Of a DNA stretch of 64,000 nt, positions 34,917 through 45,187 are shown piece by piece (the first letter of the stretch is position 1; every line of letters begins with the position of its first letter). The translations under genes and the position numbers were made by a program. The DNA comes from JASTVH01 sp042862465 (GTDB taxonomy: Bacteria; Pseudomonadota; Gammaproteobacteria; Pseudomonadales; Oleiphilaceae). Location of the stretch: the NCBI GenBank assembly GCA_042862465.1, contig JASTVH010000014.1:8247-72246 (forward strand), written 5' to 3'. Below the pieces are notes generated by a model. It saw only the letters and a list, made by a program, of their open reading frames with translations. It made no database searches and was not told the origin of the DNA.

Positions 34917-35678
34917 TCAGAGCCGCAGCGCGCCATCCACTTCGATCACGCGGCCTGACAGATAATCATTGTCGATAATGAAAGCCACGGCCTTGGCGAT
35001 GTCCTCCGGCTGGCCAAGACGCTTGAGCGGAATCGCGTGGGTCATCCGGTCGAGGATTTCCGGTTTCATGGACGCGGTCATCTCGGTTTCGATAAAGCCT
35101 GGGGCAATTGCCATGGAACGGATGCCATGATGGGCCAGTTCGCCGGCCCAGACGGTGGTCAGGGCGCAAACGCCAGCCTTGGCGGCGGAATAATTGCTCT
35201 GGCCAAAGTTGCCTGCTCGGGAAAGGCTGGAAATATTGATGATGACACCAGGACGCTTGAGTTCGATCATCCTGGTCGCGGCTTCCCGGCCGCAGAGGAA
35301 GACACCGGTCAGGTTCACGTCAATCACAGCCTGCCACTCGTCCAGGCTCATGCGTTTGACCACGTTGCCATCGTGGGCCTTGACCAATAGTCCGTCCCGC
35401 AGAATACCGGCGTTATTGACCACGACATCCAGGGCGCCCAGGTCCGCCACGATTTCGGCAAAAACCCGTTCCACATCGCCCTCGCGCGCCACATTGGCGG
35501 TATAGGCGCGGGCCTCGGCACCGGCTTCCTCGCAGGCCTGAACCGCGCCCTGCAGTGTCTCCTCATGAATATCGATCAGCGCCAGCCGGGCGCCCTGCCT
35601 GGCCAGGTATTCCGCCATGGCCCGTCCCAGGCCCTGACCACCGCCGGTAATCGCGATTACAGCGTCTTGAACTTTCAT
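34917..35678 (-). CDS. Short-chain dehydrogenase/reductase, FabG-like
   Basis: The 253-residue SDR has the coenzyme motif TGGGQGLG (11-18), NNAG (88-91) and the catalytic residues Ser150/151, Tyr163 and Lys167 (NYSAAKAG). It is probably a 3-oxoacyl reductase or related keto-reductase, likely NAD(P)H-dependent. The genomic context (an ATL repair protein) does not define the substrate. Confidence 0.85.
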   Translation of the reverse strand: MKVQDAVIAITGGGQGLGRAMAEYLARQGARLALIDIHEETLQGAVQACEEAGAEARAYTANVAREGDVERVFAEIVADLGALDVVVNNAGILRDGLLVKAHDGNVVKRMSLDEWQAVIDVNLTGVFLCGREAATRMIELKRPGVIINISSLSRAGNFGQSNYSAAKAGVCALTTVWAGELAHHGIRSMAIAPGFIETEMTASMKPEILDRMTHAIPLKRLGQPEDIAKAVAFIIDNDYLSGRVIEVDGALRL

Positions 35679-35825
35679 GTTTGAATACCAATGTAACCAA
35701 TGGAGCGCTCATTGTAGTGGGAAATCGTCCTGAAGCCAGTGTGGCGCATATCCTGCTCAAGCTTGCGGGTGCCATCAGGCGGTGTTCGTGAAGCCTGTTC
35801 TCCTTCTGTCTGTCGTGGAGTATCC

Positions 35826-36350
35826 ATGCGTTTTCTCTTTCTCCTCTTTATCGTCCTTCCCATTCTGGAAACCGTGGTTCTGATCAAGGTGGGTGGGATT
35901 ATCGGCGCCTGGCCCACCGTGGGGCTGGTGCTGTTAACGGCCATGATTGGCGCCTCCATGCTCAAGCAGCAGGGCCTGGCCACCCTTCTGCGGGCCAATC
36001 AGCGCCTGGAAAGCGGGGAACTGCCCGCCCGGGAAGTGGCCGAAGGCTTTTTACTGGCGATCGGCGGCGCGCTGCTGCTGACTCCCGGCTTCATAACCGA
36101 TGCCATCGGTTTTCTGTGTCTGGCCCCGGGCTCCCGTCATTTGCTGGCGGCCGCGGTGCTCAAGCGCGCGGTGGTCAGTGGGCAGGGTTTCTCCTTCCAC
36201 TATCGGTCGGGACCGCGACCGGGACCCGACGATATGTTTGGCCGTGGCGGCCCCTTCCGAGGGCCGGATGGCCACGATGTCATCGATGGCGAGTACGAGC
36301 GCGAAGATTCAAACCCGCGTAACGACCGGGACGGTATCGAAAAAAAATAG
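35826..36350 (+). CDS. fxsA: FxsA family membrane protein
   Basis: The 174-residue protein has the FxsA domain (about 1-125) with hydrophobic helices and RFLFLLFIVLPILETVVLI and LLLTPGFITDAIGF landmarks. A polar, Arg/Asp-rich C-terminal tail follows. In E. coli FxsA overproduction relieves phage T7 exclusion by the F plasmid; its normal role is unclear. GGAG precedes the ATG. The gene lies just upstream of groESL as in many gammaproteobacteria. Confidence 0.88.
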   Translation: MRFLFLLFIVLPILETVVLIKVGGIIGAWPTVGLVLLTAMIGASMLKQQGLATLLRANQRLESGELPAREVAEGFLLAIGGALLLTPGFITDAIGFLCLAPGSRHLLAAAVLKRAVVSGQGFSFHYRSGPRPGPDDMFGRGGPFRGPDGHDVIDGEYEREDSNPRNDRDGIEKK

Positions 36351-36370
36351 AATTTTTTTGTTCCGGGGCA

Positions 36371-36397
36371 TTGAAAACCCCGCCGCCAACCCCATTT
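36371..36397 (+). promoter_or_regulatory. Heat-shock sigma32-type promoter of groESL
   Basis: TTGAAA (36371-36376), a 13-base spacer and CCCCATTT (36390-36397) match the sigma32 consensus very well, about 120 bases before groES. Confidence 0.85.
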
Positions 36398-36517
36398 ACC
36401 AGCACACAGAGTTGCGATGCCCGCCGGAGAGGCCTCTCTTCGGGGATTCCCGCCGGTGGCATGGCATTGTTCAACCTCATTGCTCAACCGACATTCAGAA
36501 AGTGGAGATCCTAAGCA

Positions 36518-36808
36518 ATGAAAATCCGTCCGTTACACGATCGTGTTGTCGTGCGCCGCAAGGAAGAAGAAGAGAAAACCGCTGGCGGCATCGTGCTGCC
36601 GGGTAATGCGAAGGAAAAGCCTTCCCAGGGTGAAGTGATCGCAGTGGGCGAGGGCCGTGTCCTGGAAAATGGCGACGTACGTCCGGTCGCTGTAAAAGTT
36701 GGCGACACTGTTGTGTTTGGGCAGTTCGCTGGAAACACCGTGAAGGTTGACGGTGAAGAACTGCTCATCATGAGCGAGAACGATATCTACGGCGTACTGG
36801 AAGGCTAA
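36518..36808 (+). CDS. groES: Co-chaperonin GroES
   Basis: The 96-residue protein begins MKIRPLHDRVVVRRKEEEEK and carries the mobile-loop segment TAGGIVLPGNAKEKPSQGEV. The heptamer caps GroEL during folding. It follows a sigma32-type promoter, and groEL begins 63 bases later in the same transcript. Confidence 0.98.
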   Translation: MKIRPLHDRVVVRRKEEEEKTAGGIVLPGNAKEKPSQGEVIAVGEGRVLENGDVRPVAVKVGDTVVFGQFAGNTVKVDGEELLIMSENDIYGVLEG

Positions 36809-36871
36809 CGGGCCCCCGGTTGCTTTTTACGGTTTCTATCGATCCATTTTTAGAGAACAGGAAAAAGGAAT

Positions 36872-38521
<1,650 letters not shown>

Positions 38522-38551
38522 GCCGTTTCCGACCCAGGCACGACGCCTGAT

Positions 38552-38583
38552 AAAACCCGCGGTGTAAGCCGCGGGTTTTTTTA
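38552..38583 (+). terminator. Rho-independent terminator of groESL
   Basis: A 10-bp perfect stem (AAACCCGCGG with CCGCGGGTTT) is followed by a run of T residues. Confidence 0.92.
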
Positions 38584-38756
38584 TGGATGCAAGCCAGGGA
38601 ATGCCGGTTTTGTGACCTTTTTGACCTGCCTTGCGTAGTTATTGGGATAGTGGCTCTGCTAGACTTGTCGTCTTGATATTGCAGTGTCATATCAGGGACA
38701 TATTGAGCGGCAATAATGGGCGCGATGTTAAAACTCCTGCATTTCATTCCATCCCC

Positions 38757-39551
38757 ATGACTTCACAGGCGAATGGTTTTTCCCTGGGGAAGTGGCGTGT
38801 TTTCTGGCTGATTCTCCTTTTTCTGCTGACCTGGCTGGCGGCCATGATTTATGCCTTGCCCGCCTCGCTGGTGTGGTCGCAGGCGAGTCGCTATGTGCAG
38901 CTGCCTCGTGAGGTTACGGTGGAAGCCGTCGGTGGCTCGGTCTGGGATGGCGAGGCCCTGGTCAAGGTGGCCGGCCGCGCACTGCGTCTGGATTGGCAGG
39001 CCGGTTTGCCGCTCTGGGCCGAGCAACAGTGGCCCATCGCCTGGAGCCTGGAAACCCGGCAGTCGCGAATAGCCGGCGAGGTGACCAATCTGGCTACCGA
39101 AGGGCTGTCGGTGGGGATCGACGAGGGCCGCATCGATCTGGCCGAATTCGCATCGCTGGCGCGAGCCAACGGGTTGACGCTGAATGGGCAGATCACCATC
39201 GACCGCCTCAGGCTCCAGCTCAATGCCCAGGGCTGGAAGGAGGCCACCGGTGTTGCCCGGTGGTCCGGGGGGCCGGTGGCCTGGAATCTGCCGACCGGGC
39301 GGGGGCAGGCCACCATGCCGCCCATGGTGGCCAGGCTGGAAACCCGCGGTGACGCGCTGCAGGCGGTTGTGCGGGAAGAATCCTCGTCCACACCGCTGAT
39401 AACGTCCCGTCTGCAACCCACGGGATGGGCTCATGTTGAAGTGCATCAGCGCTTGCTCACCCTGTCCGGTTTGCAGATCGGCAAGGGGAACCCACCGGAC
39501 AAAGTGGTATTTCAGGTCAAACAGCGCCTGATGCCGCCGGTTGGATCATAG
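38757..39551 (+). CDS. gspN: Type II secretion system protein N
   Basis: The 264-residue product has one N-terminal membrane helix (about 14-36) followed by a periplasmic domain with the GspN pattern VEAVGGSVWDGEALV. GspN is an accessory of the inner-membrane platform, present in only some T2SS. The ATG at 38757 is chosen because it precedes the membrane anchor closely, although its ribosome-binding site is poor; a longer in-frame start at 38631 is possible. gspC follows after 9 bases. Confidence 0.82.
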   Translation: MTSQANGFSLGKWRVFWLILLFLLTWLAAMIYALPASLVWSQASRYVQLPREVTVEAVGGSVWDGEALVKVAGRALRLDWQAGLPLWAEQQWPIAWSLETRQSRIAGEVTNLATEGLSVGIDEGRIDLAEFASLARANGLTLNGQITIDRLRLQLNAQGWKEATGVARWSGGPVAWNLPTGRGQATMPPMVARLETRGDALQAVVREESSSTPLITSRLQPTGWAHVEVHQRLLTLSGLQIGKGNPPDKVVFQVKQRLMPPVGS

Positions 39552-39560
39552 GGGCGGGTG

Positions 39561-40421
39561 ATGCGCGATTCAGTCCAAAAAAATGGCATGACAGCCGACG
39601 AGCGGATCACAAATCCGTGGCCGGGGCGCATCGCGTTCTTGCTTCTTGTGGGATTGATTGTCAATCTTGCATGGCTCGGAGGGCTCGCCTCCTGGCGCTT
39701 CTGGCAGGTTCCGGTGGAGATCCCGCCGATCTACCAGGGCCAGGGAAGTGCTGCTGCGGGGGGTGTCACTAAGCCGGCCCTGGCACTCTCAGACCTGGAT
39801 TTGTTCGGCGCCATGAACAGCCAGGATGCCGTTCCTGATGTGATTTCGAAGAAAGCGCCGGAAACGCGGCTCAGGCTTTCACTTTTAGGTGTGATGGTGG
39901 CCGAGCGGCCGGAGGAGTCCGGTGCTATAGTAGCAGAGGGTCGGGAAGACGCCGGCTATTATCGGGTTGGACAGGACCTTCCCGGCGGCGCCAAGCTGGT
40001 CGAGGTGGAACCCAAGCGCATTTTGATTCGCCGAGCCGGCCAGATTGAATCGCTGACCTTCCCTGAGGAGGGCTCAGAAGGTGTCCAGACCGTAGCGGCA
40101 ACGGAGGAGACGTTCGATTCCCCGGAAGCTTTTGCAGAAGCGGCGACCGAGCGCTTGCAGGAAGATCCTGATCAGGCGCTGGGGACGGTGGGGCTGCAGC
40201 CCGCGCCCAGCGGTACCGGTTATGTGTATGACGGGTCGAATCCGATGCTTTCGGCCATGAATCTTCAACAGGGTGATGTCATCCTGTCGATTAATAATTA
40301 CCCTCTGGGCGATATCGCTCAGGATCGCCAGATGCTTCAACAGTGGACCCAGGAAGACGAACTGACTGTTGAGGTGGAAAGAGACGGCACGCGGTTCACC
40401 TTTACCTACCCGATGCCGTGA
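39561..40421 (+). CDS. gspC: Type II secretion system protein C
   Basis: The 286-residue protein has a single membrane anchor (about 23-45), a proline-containing linker, a homology-region domain (LDLFGAM and LRLSLLGVMV) and a C-terminal PDZ-like domain ending with SINNYPLGD and VERDGTRFTF. It connects the inner-membrane platform to the secretin GspD, encoded next. GTG and ATG starts are adjacent; the ATG is used. Confidence 0.9.
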   Translation: MRDSVQKNGMTADERITNPWPGRIAFLLLVGLIVNLAWLGGLASWRFWQVPVEIPPIYQGQGSAAAGGVTKPALALSDLDLFGAMNSQDAVPDVISKKAPETRLRLSLLGVMVAERPEESGAIVAEGREDAGYYRVGQDLPGGAKLVEVEPKRILIRRAGQIESLTFPEEGSEGVQTVAATEETFDSPEAFAEAATERLQEDPDQALGTVGLQPAPSGTGYVYDGSNPMLSAMNLQQGDVILSINNYPLGDIAQDRQMLQQWTQEDELTVEVERDGTRFTFTYPMP

Positions 40422-40483
40422 CCTGGGATGATTTGGAGCCACGGCTCCAGAAACACATGGAGTAGACAGGGCTTGACCTTCGC

Positions 40484-42430
40484 ATGACAGGAAAACTGAA
40501 CCTCTATCGCGCACTTGTATTGCTCGTCCTGCTGCCACTGTTTGCATGGGGCGCCGACAACAACGAGCAAACCTGGAAAGTGAACCTGAAAGACGCCGAT
40601 ATCCGGGCCTTCGTGACCCAGATCGCCGACATCACGGGGTACAGCTTCGTGATCGACCCGCGCGTGAAGGGCAAGGTCACGGTGCTATCCAGTGCGCCGA
40701 TGAACAAGGACGAAATCTATGACATGTTCCTGTCCGTGTTGCAGGTGCATGGCTTTACGGCGATTCCCGGCGAAGAAGTGATCAAGATCGTTCAGCAAAC
40801 CGACGCCAAGCAGACGGCGGAAAATCTCAAACGCTTTGATCGCGTACCCTCGGAGCAGCTGGTCACGCGCGTCATACAGGTTAATAACGCCAATGCCCTG
40901 GAACTGGTGCCGATTCTCCGTCCCATGGTCGCGCGCTATGGCCATCTGGCGGGTGTCGCTGCTGCCAACGCGCTGATCATCTCCGACCATGTCTCGAACA
41001 TTGAGCGTATTGAGAAGATCGTTCATGAACTGGACAGCCCCTCCAAGTACGAGCTGGAAGTGGTTCAGCTGCAGGAAGCCTGGGTCGGGGACATGGTCAA
41101 GCTTCTCAAGGAGCTGGCGCCTGCTGAACTGGGGCAGGGGCAGAACCAATCCGGTAAATACAGTGTTGTGGCCGATGAGCGCAGTAACCGCCTGATTATT
41201 CGTGGTGACGAGAACTTCCGCGAGAAGATGCGCGGACTGATTGCCAAGCTTGACCAACCCTCCGCCACTGGCGGCACCACCCGGGTGATTCGCCTCAACC
41301 ATGCCGATGCCAAGAAGCTCTCCGAGCTGCTCAAGGGCATCATGGGCGAGGTGGTCAAAGAGAAAACACAAGGGCAAAGTGGTGGTGGCTCGCCCCGCGA
41401 ACAGGTTTCCATCTTCCCTGACGAAGGGTTGAACGCCCTGGTGGTGCGGGCCGAGCCGTCGCTGCTGCAGGAAGTGGAATTCATTATCGAACAGCTCGAC
41501 GTGCGCCGAGCGCAGGTGCTGATTGAGGCCGCCATCGTCGAGATCAGTGACGAGGCCGGCCGTGATCTGGGTATCCAGTGGGCGGTGGGTGACCAGTCCG
41601 GCGAATCGACGCCGCTGGTGGGTACCAACTTCGACAATGCCGGCGTCAGCATCAGCAGCATTCTGACTGCTTTGGTACAGGGTGATCCAGCGTCTGTCGG
41701 CACCGGTGGCGCCACCCTCGGGATTGGCGAATTCGATGGCACTGGCGTTTCCTGGGGCGTGTTATTGCAGGCGCTGTCCCGGACCACCGCGGCAAATCTG
41801 CTTTCAACACCCAGTATCATCACGCTGGATAACGAAGAGTCTCAGATCACTGTGGGCCAGAACGTTCCCTTCAAGACCGGACAGGCCACCAGCACCGGTT
41901 CCGGCGTGGACAATCCGTTCACCACCATCGAGCGCAAGGATATCGGTCTGACCCTCAAGGTGACCCCGAGCATCAGCGTGGATGACCTGGTCCGGCTGCA
42001 GGTGGAACAGACCACCGAGAATGTGACCGAGAGCGTGGAAGCCAGCGACATCGTCACCAACAAGCGCGAGATCAAGACCACCGTATTGGCGGACAATGGC
42101 GAGACGATCGTGCTGGGCGGCCTGATTCGTGAGGATTATCAGAAGCAAATCCAGAAAGTACCCCTGCTGGGTGACATTCCCTTCCTGGGCGCCCTGTTCC
42201 GCAGTGAAAGTAAGAGCAAGACCAAGCGCAATCTGCTGGTGTTCCTGCGGCCGACCATCCTTTCCGGCAAGGGCAAGGCGCAGGACATCGCCCAGAACCG
42301 CTTTGATCGTCTTTGGGAGATCAACCTGGGTATGGAAGAAGCGGCTGGCAACGATGTGGATCATCTGGAAAAGCCAGCCATGGAGTCGCTTTTCCGCCGC
42401 AACGAGATGCCTGCCAATACGATGCAGTAG
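40484..42430 (+). CDS. gspD: Type II secretion system secretin D
   Basis: The 648-residue protein has a signal peptide (about 1-23), N0-N3 domains (about 30-330, with repeated RVIQVNNANA and RVIRLNHADA type modules) and the secretin core with VPLLGDIPFLGALFR near residue 570. It forms the outer-membrane pore. Genes E-M are not present here: the next gene is on the opposite strand, so the locus is split as in Pseudomonas xcpPQ. Confidence 0.96.
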   Translation: MTGKLNLYRALVLLVLLPLFAWGADNNEQTWKVNLKDADIRAFVTQIADITGYSFVIDPRVKGKVTVLSSAPMNKDEIYDMFLSVLQVHGFTAIPGEEVIKIVQQTDAKQTAENLKRFDRVPSEQLVTRVIQVNNANALELVPILRPMVARYGHLAGVAAANALIISDHVSNIERIEKIVHELDSPSKYELEVVQLQEAWVGDMVKLLKELAPAELGQGQNQSGKYSVVADERSNRLIIRGDENFREKMRGLIAKLDQPSATGGTTRVIRLNHADAKKLSELLKGIMGEVVKEKTQGQSGGGSPREQVSIFPDEGLNALVVRAEPSLLQEVEFIIEQLDVRRAQVLIEAAIVEISDEAGRDLGIQWAVGDQSGESTPLVGTNFDNAGVSISSILTALVQGDPASVGTGGATLGIGEFDGTGVSWGVLLQALSRTTAANLLSTPSIITLDNEESQITVGQNVPFKTGQATSTGSGVDNPFTTIERKDIGLTLKVTPSISVDDLVRLQVEQTTENVTESVEASDIVTNKREIKTTVLADNGETIVLGGLIREDYQKQIQKVPLLGDIPFLGALFRSESKSKTKRNLLVFLRPTILSGKGKAQDIAQNRFDRLWEINLGMEEAAGNDVDHLEKPAMESLFRRNEMPANTMQ

Positions 42431-42477
42431 CTGGAGAGGGCTCGGCCTAATCCATAATGGACAATTTGGGCGCCATA

Positions 42478-42528
42478 CGGCGCCTCCCCCTCACCCTGGT
42501 CCTCTCCCCATAGGGGCGAGGGGATGTC
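42478..42528. repeat. Partial CTCTCCC-type palindromic repeat
   Basis: GCGCCTCCCCCTCACCCTGG and a CCTCTCCCC...GGGCGAGGGG hairpin match the right half of the 21997-22137 element. It lies between the convergent gspD and M48 gene ends. Confidence 0.75.
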
Positions 42529-42534
42529 TACGTC

Positions 42535-44523
42535 TCACTTGGTGACAGCGGACTGCCTTCTCGCCGGCCCCACCGGCAATGGCGGCATCGGGCAATCCAG
42601 CTGGTCCGCCACCAGCCGCAGCAGTTCATATTCCCGCGTCGCGACCTTGCCGTCATGCAGCACACACTCGCCACAGGCGTCCAGCACCGCCGGTTTGAGC
42701 ATCGGCGACAGGCCGGAAAGCATTTTCAGAGCGGTAACCAGCCGGTTGGCCGAAATCTTCTTCTCTTCCGGCGGTGACGCGTTGGCTTCGAAGCCGCTCA
42801 TGGCCTGACTGTAGAGCTTACCGGCAGCCGCCTCGTCGGCGGTTCCCGCTCTCGCCATCAGCCAGAGCACCGTTTGCAGGGCCGGCATGACACCCCGAAA
42901 GCTCCGATACTTCACCTTGGCCACCCGACTGGATTTGCTGTCCAGGTGCTTGCGCAGGAAGGTGAGTACGGCGAATTCGTGCAGTGTGATGCGCTGATCC
43001 GCCTCGGCGATTTTTTGCAGTGACTGCAGCAGCAGTTGCTGATCTGCCGCACCCAGTTGTCGCAGTGCCGGCAGGGCCAGCTCCAGGGCCGGGAGGCGGA
43101 ACGCATGGCCAAGCCTTTTGAGTGCCGTGTAGGTGTCGCTCACCTGGGTAGGCTGGGGCCGGGTCGGGCCGTTGTCGGTCAGGGCCTCAAGTGCATCGCC
43201 GTGCATGTCTTCACTGGCTTCGGTCAGCATCAGTGCATAGGTGAACTGAACGGCGCCGTTGGTGGTATGCAGACGCTGATTGAGCTCTTTGGGCAGCTGC
43301 GCCAGGATTTGTTCGGCGTAGGCTTCGTTCACCGGTGTCACGGCGCCCACTGAGCTGGATAGCGGTGCGAAATGAGCGGAACGGTCCTGATGACCTATCT
43401 GTGCTGAAGCGGCATCGGCAAAGGCACTGACGGTCTGCTCGCGCTGGGAGATCAGAGGCTCCTGTGCAGCTGCTGCCCTGGCCGAGCCGGGCCGGCCATA
43501 GCGGGCCCGCATGCGCGCCAGCAGCTGCTCATCGATGGCCTCGATACGCTCATCGATCGGCGGATGGGAGCCCAGGAGGCGGCCAAAGGCCATTTTGACA
43601 CTTTCGGCAAAGCACAGGTGGTTGAGGTCTTCGGCGTGACTGGTCTGCTCCAGGCGCCCGCCTCGCAGATTGAGCCCGATCTTGTAAAGCGCGCCGCCAA
43701 TGCCTTCGGGATTGCGGGTGAACTGGACGGCCGAGGCGTCGGCCAGGAATTCCCGCTGCCGGGAGATGGCCGACTTGATGAGGCGACCGAAGAAGACTCC
43801 GATAAAGCCAACGATCACCAATCCCAGGCCCAGCAGTCCCAGGGCCGGGCCGGCGTCGTTACGGGAGGAGCGTGTTGTGCGCCTTCCGGAAAAGGCCACG
43901 CGCATCAGGAACTGGCCAATCTGGCCGATCATCAGAATGCCGGCCAGCAGGGCAATCAGCCGGATATTGGTGCGCATGTCGCCATTGAGAATATGGCTGA
44001 ATTCGTGCGCCACAACCCCTTGTAGCTCATCGCGATTGAGGGTTTGCAGGGCGCCGCTGGTGACGACCATGACGGCCTCGTTGGCCTGGTAACCGGCGAC
44101 AAAGGCGTTGATGGTGGTTTCCTGCTCCATCACGTAGAGTTCGGGCATGGTGACCCCGCTGGCGATGGCCATCTCCTCCACCACATTGCGCAGGCGGCGC
44201 TCTTCGAGGGTTTTGGGGTCGCTCTCGATGCGCCGGGCGCCCACCATCTTGGCCACCGCCTTGCCACCGTCGCGCAGGGCAACGAAGCGGACCAGGGTGC
44301 CAAACCCAATGATCAGTATCACCACGGCCAGGCAAACGAGACTTGGTCGTGAAAACAGCCAGTCCGGCAGGGGCAGGTGACCGCCTTCTGAGCCTTCGAC
44401 AACCAGAATGGCGTAGAACACCAGGTCGACCGCGATCGCAATGAAGGCGACCGCGAGAATCAGGAGCAGGAGCAGGAGACCGGTGTTGCGGCGTGCCCGG
44501 TCTTGGTTTTCAAAGAACCGCAC
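42535..44523 (-). CDS. M48-family (HtpX-like) zinc metalloprotease with long C-terminal extension
   Basis: The 662-residue membrane protein has two N-terminal helices (about 14-42 and 60-80), the zinc motif HEFSH (173-177), two more helices (about 185-210 and 228-246) and the third ligand Glu258 in REFLADASAVQF. HtpX itself ends near residue 300; here about 330 further, mostly helical residues follow that I cannot assign, with a slight TerB-like look. It lies 20 bases after lemA on the same strand, a recurrent pairing. Confidence 0.85.
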   Translation of the reverse strand: MRFFENQDRARRNTGLLLLLLILAVAFIAIAVDLVFYAILVVEGSEGGHLPLPDWLFSRPSLVCLAVVILIIGFGTLVRFVALRDGGKAVAKMVGARRIESDPKTLEERRLRNVVEEMAIASGVTMPELYVMEQETTINAFVAGYQANEAVMVVTSGALQTLNRDELQGVVAHEFSHILNGDMRTNIRLIALLAGILMIGQIGQFLMRVAFSGRRTTRSSRNDAGPALGLLGLGLVIVGFIGVFFGRLIKSAISRQREFLADASAVQFTRNPEGIGGALYKIGLNLRGGRLEQTSHAEDLNHLCFAESVKMAFGRLLGSHPPIDERIEAIDEQLLARMRARYGRPGSARAAAAQEPLISQREQTVSAFADAASAQIGHQDRSAHFAPLSSSVGAVTPVNEAYAEQILAQLPKELNQRLHTTNGAVQFTYALMLTEASEDMHGDALEALTDNGPTRPQPTQVSDTYTALKRLGHAFRLPALELALPALRQLGAADQQLLLQSLQKIAEADQRITLHEFAVLTFLRKHLDSKSSRVAKVKYRSFRGVMPALQTVLWLMARAGTADEAAAGKLYSQAMSGFEANASPPEEKKISANRLVTALKMLSGLSPMLKPAVLDACGECVLHDGKVATREYELLRLVADQLDCPMPPLPVGPARRQSAVTK

Positions 44524-44543
44524 GGAGACTGTTCACCTTACTG

Positions 44544-45134
44544 TCAAAAGGAGACTTTGGGCGCCTGCCGGGCTTCCGGGGACTCCAGCTCCAGGGGAGC
44601 GCTGGGCTTGAAGGCGAAGAATCCGGCGAGAACATTGTTCGGGAACTGTTCGCGATAGGTGTTGTAGGTCATCACCGAATCGTTATAGGCCTGGCGTGCA
44701 AATGCAACCCGGTTCTCCGTGCTGGTGAGTTCTTCCATCAGCTGCTGGATGGTCTCGTTGGCCTTCAGTTCGGGGTAGTTTTCGGCCACCGCGTAGAAGT
44801 TGGCCAGCGCCTTGGACAGCATGTTCTCGGCACTGGACAGCTGGTTGACCTTGCCCGCATCCGCCGGGTCCTTACGTGCCTCCTGTTGGGCGCTGACGGC
44901 TTGGTTGCGCGCCTCCATCACCTGGGTGAGGGTTTCGCGTTCGTGGGTCAGATAGGCCTTGGCGCTTTCCACCAGGTTGGGGATCAGGTCGTGGCGGCGC
45001 TGGAGCTGCACATCGATCTGGGCAAAACCGTTCTTGAACTGGTTGCGCAGTGCCACCAGGCGGTTATAGATCATGACGGCGAAAGCAATGACGGCAACGA
45101 TCACTGCCAGGCCGATAAGGGTTGTGATGCTCAT
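44544..45134 (-). CDS. lemA: LemA family membrane protein
   Basis: The 196-residue protein has one N-terminal membrane helix (about 5-23) and then the LemA helical domain with YNRLVALRNQFKNGFAQIDV, LQRRHDLIPNLVES and LSSAENMLSKALANFYAVAE. The molecular role of LemA is not settled. It is co-oriented with the downstream M48 protease, suggesting a membrane-protein quality-control pair, which is inference. Confidence 0.9.
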   Translation of the reverse strand: MSITTLIGLAVIVAVIAFAVMIYNRLVALRNQFKNGFAQIDVQLQRRHDLIPNLVESAKAYLTHERETLTQVMEARNQAVSAQQEARKDPADAGKVNQLSSAENMLSKALANFYAVAENYPELKANETIQQLMEELTSTENRVAFARQAYNDSVMTYNTYREQFPNNVLAGFFAFKPSAPLELESPEARQAPKVSF

Positions 45135-45187
45135 GGTGTCTCCTTGATCGAAGGCCGTTGGCTCATGAGGGGATTATAGTGCCCTTG

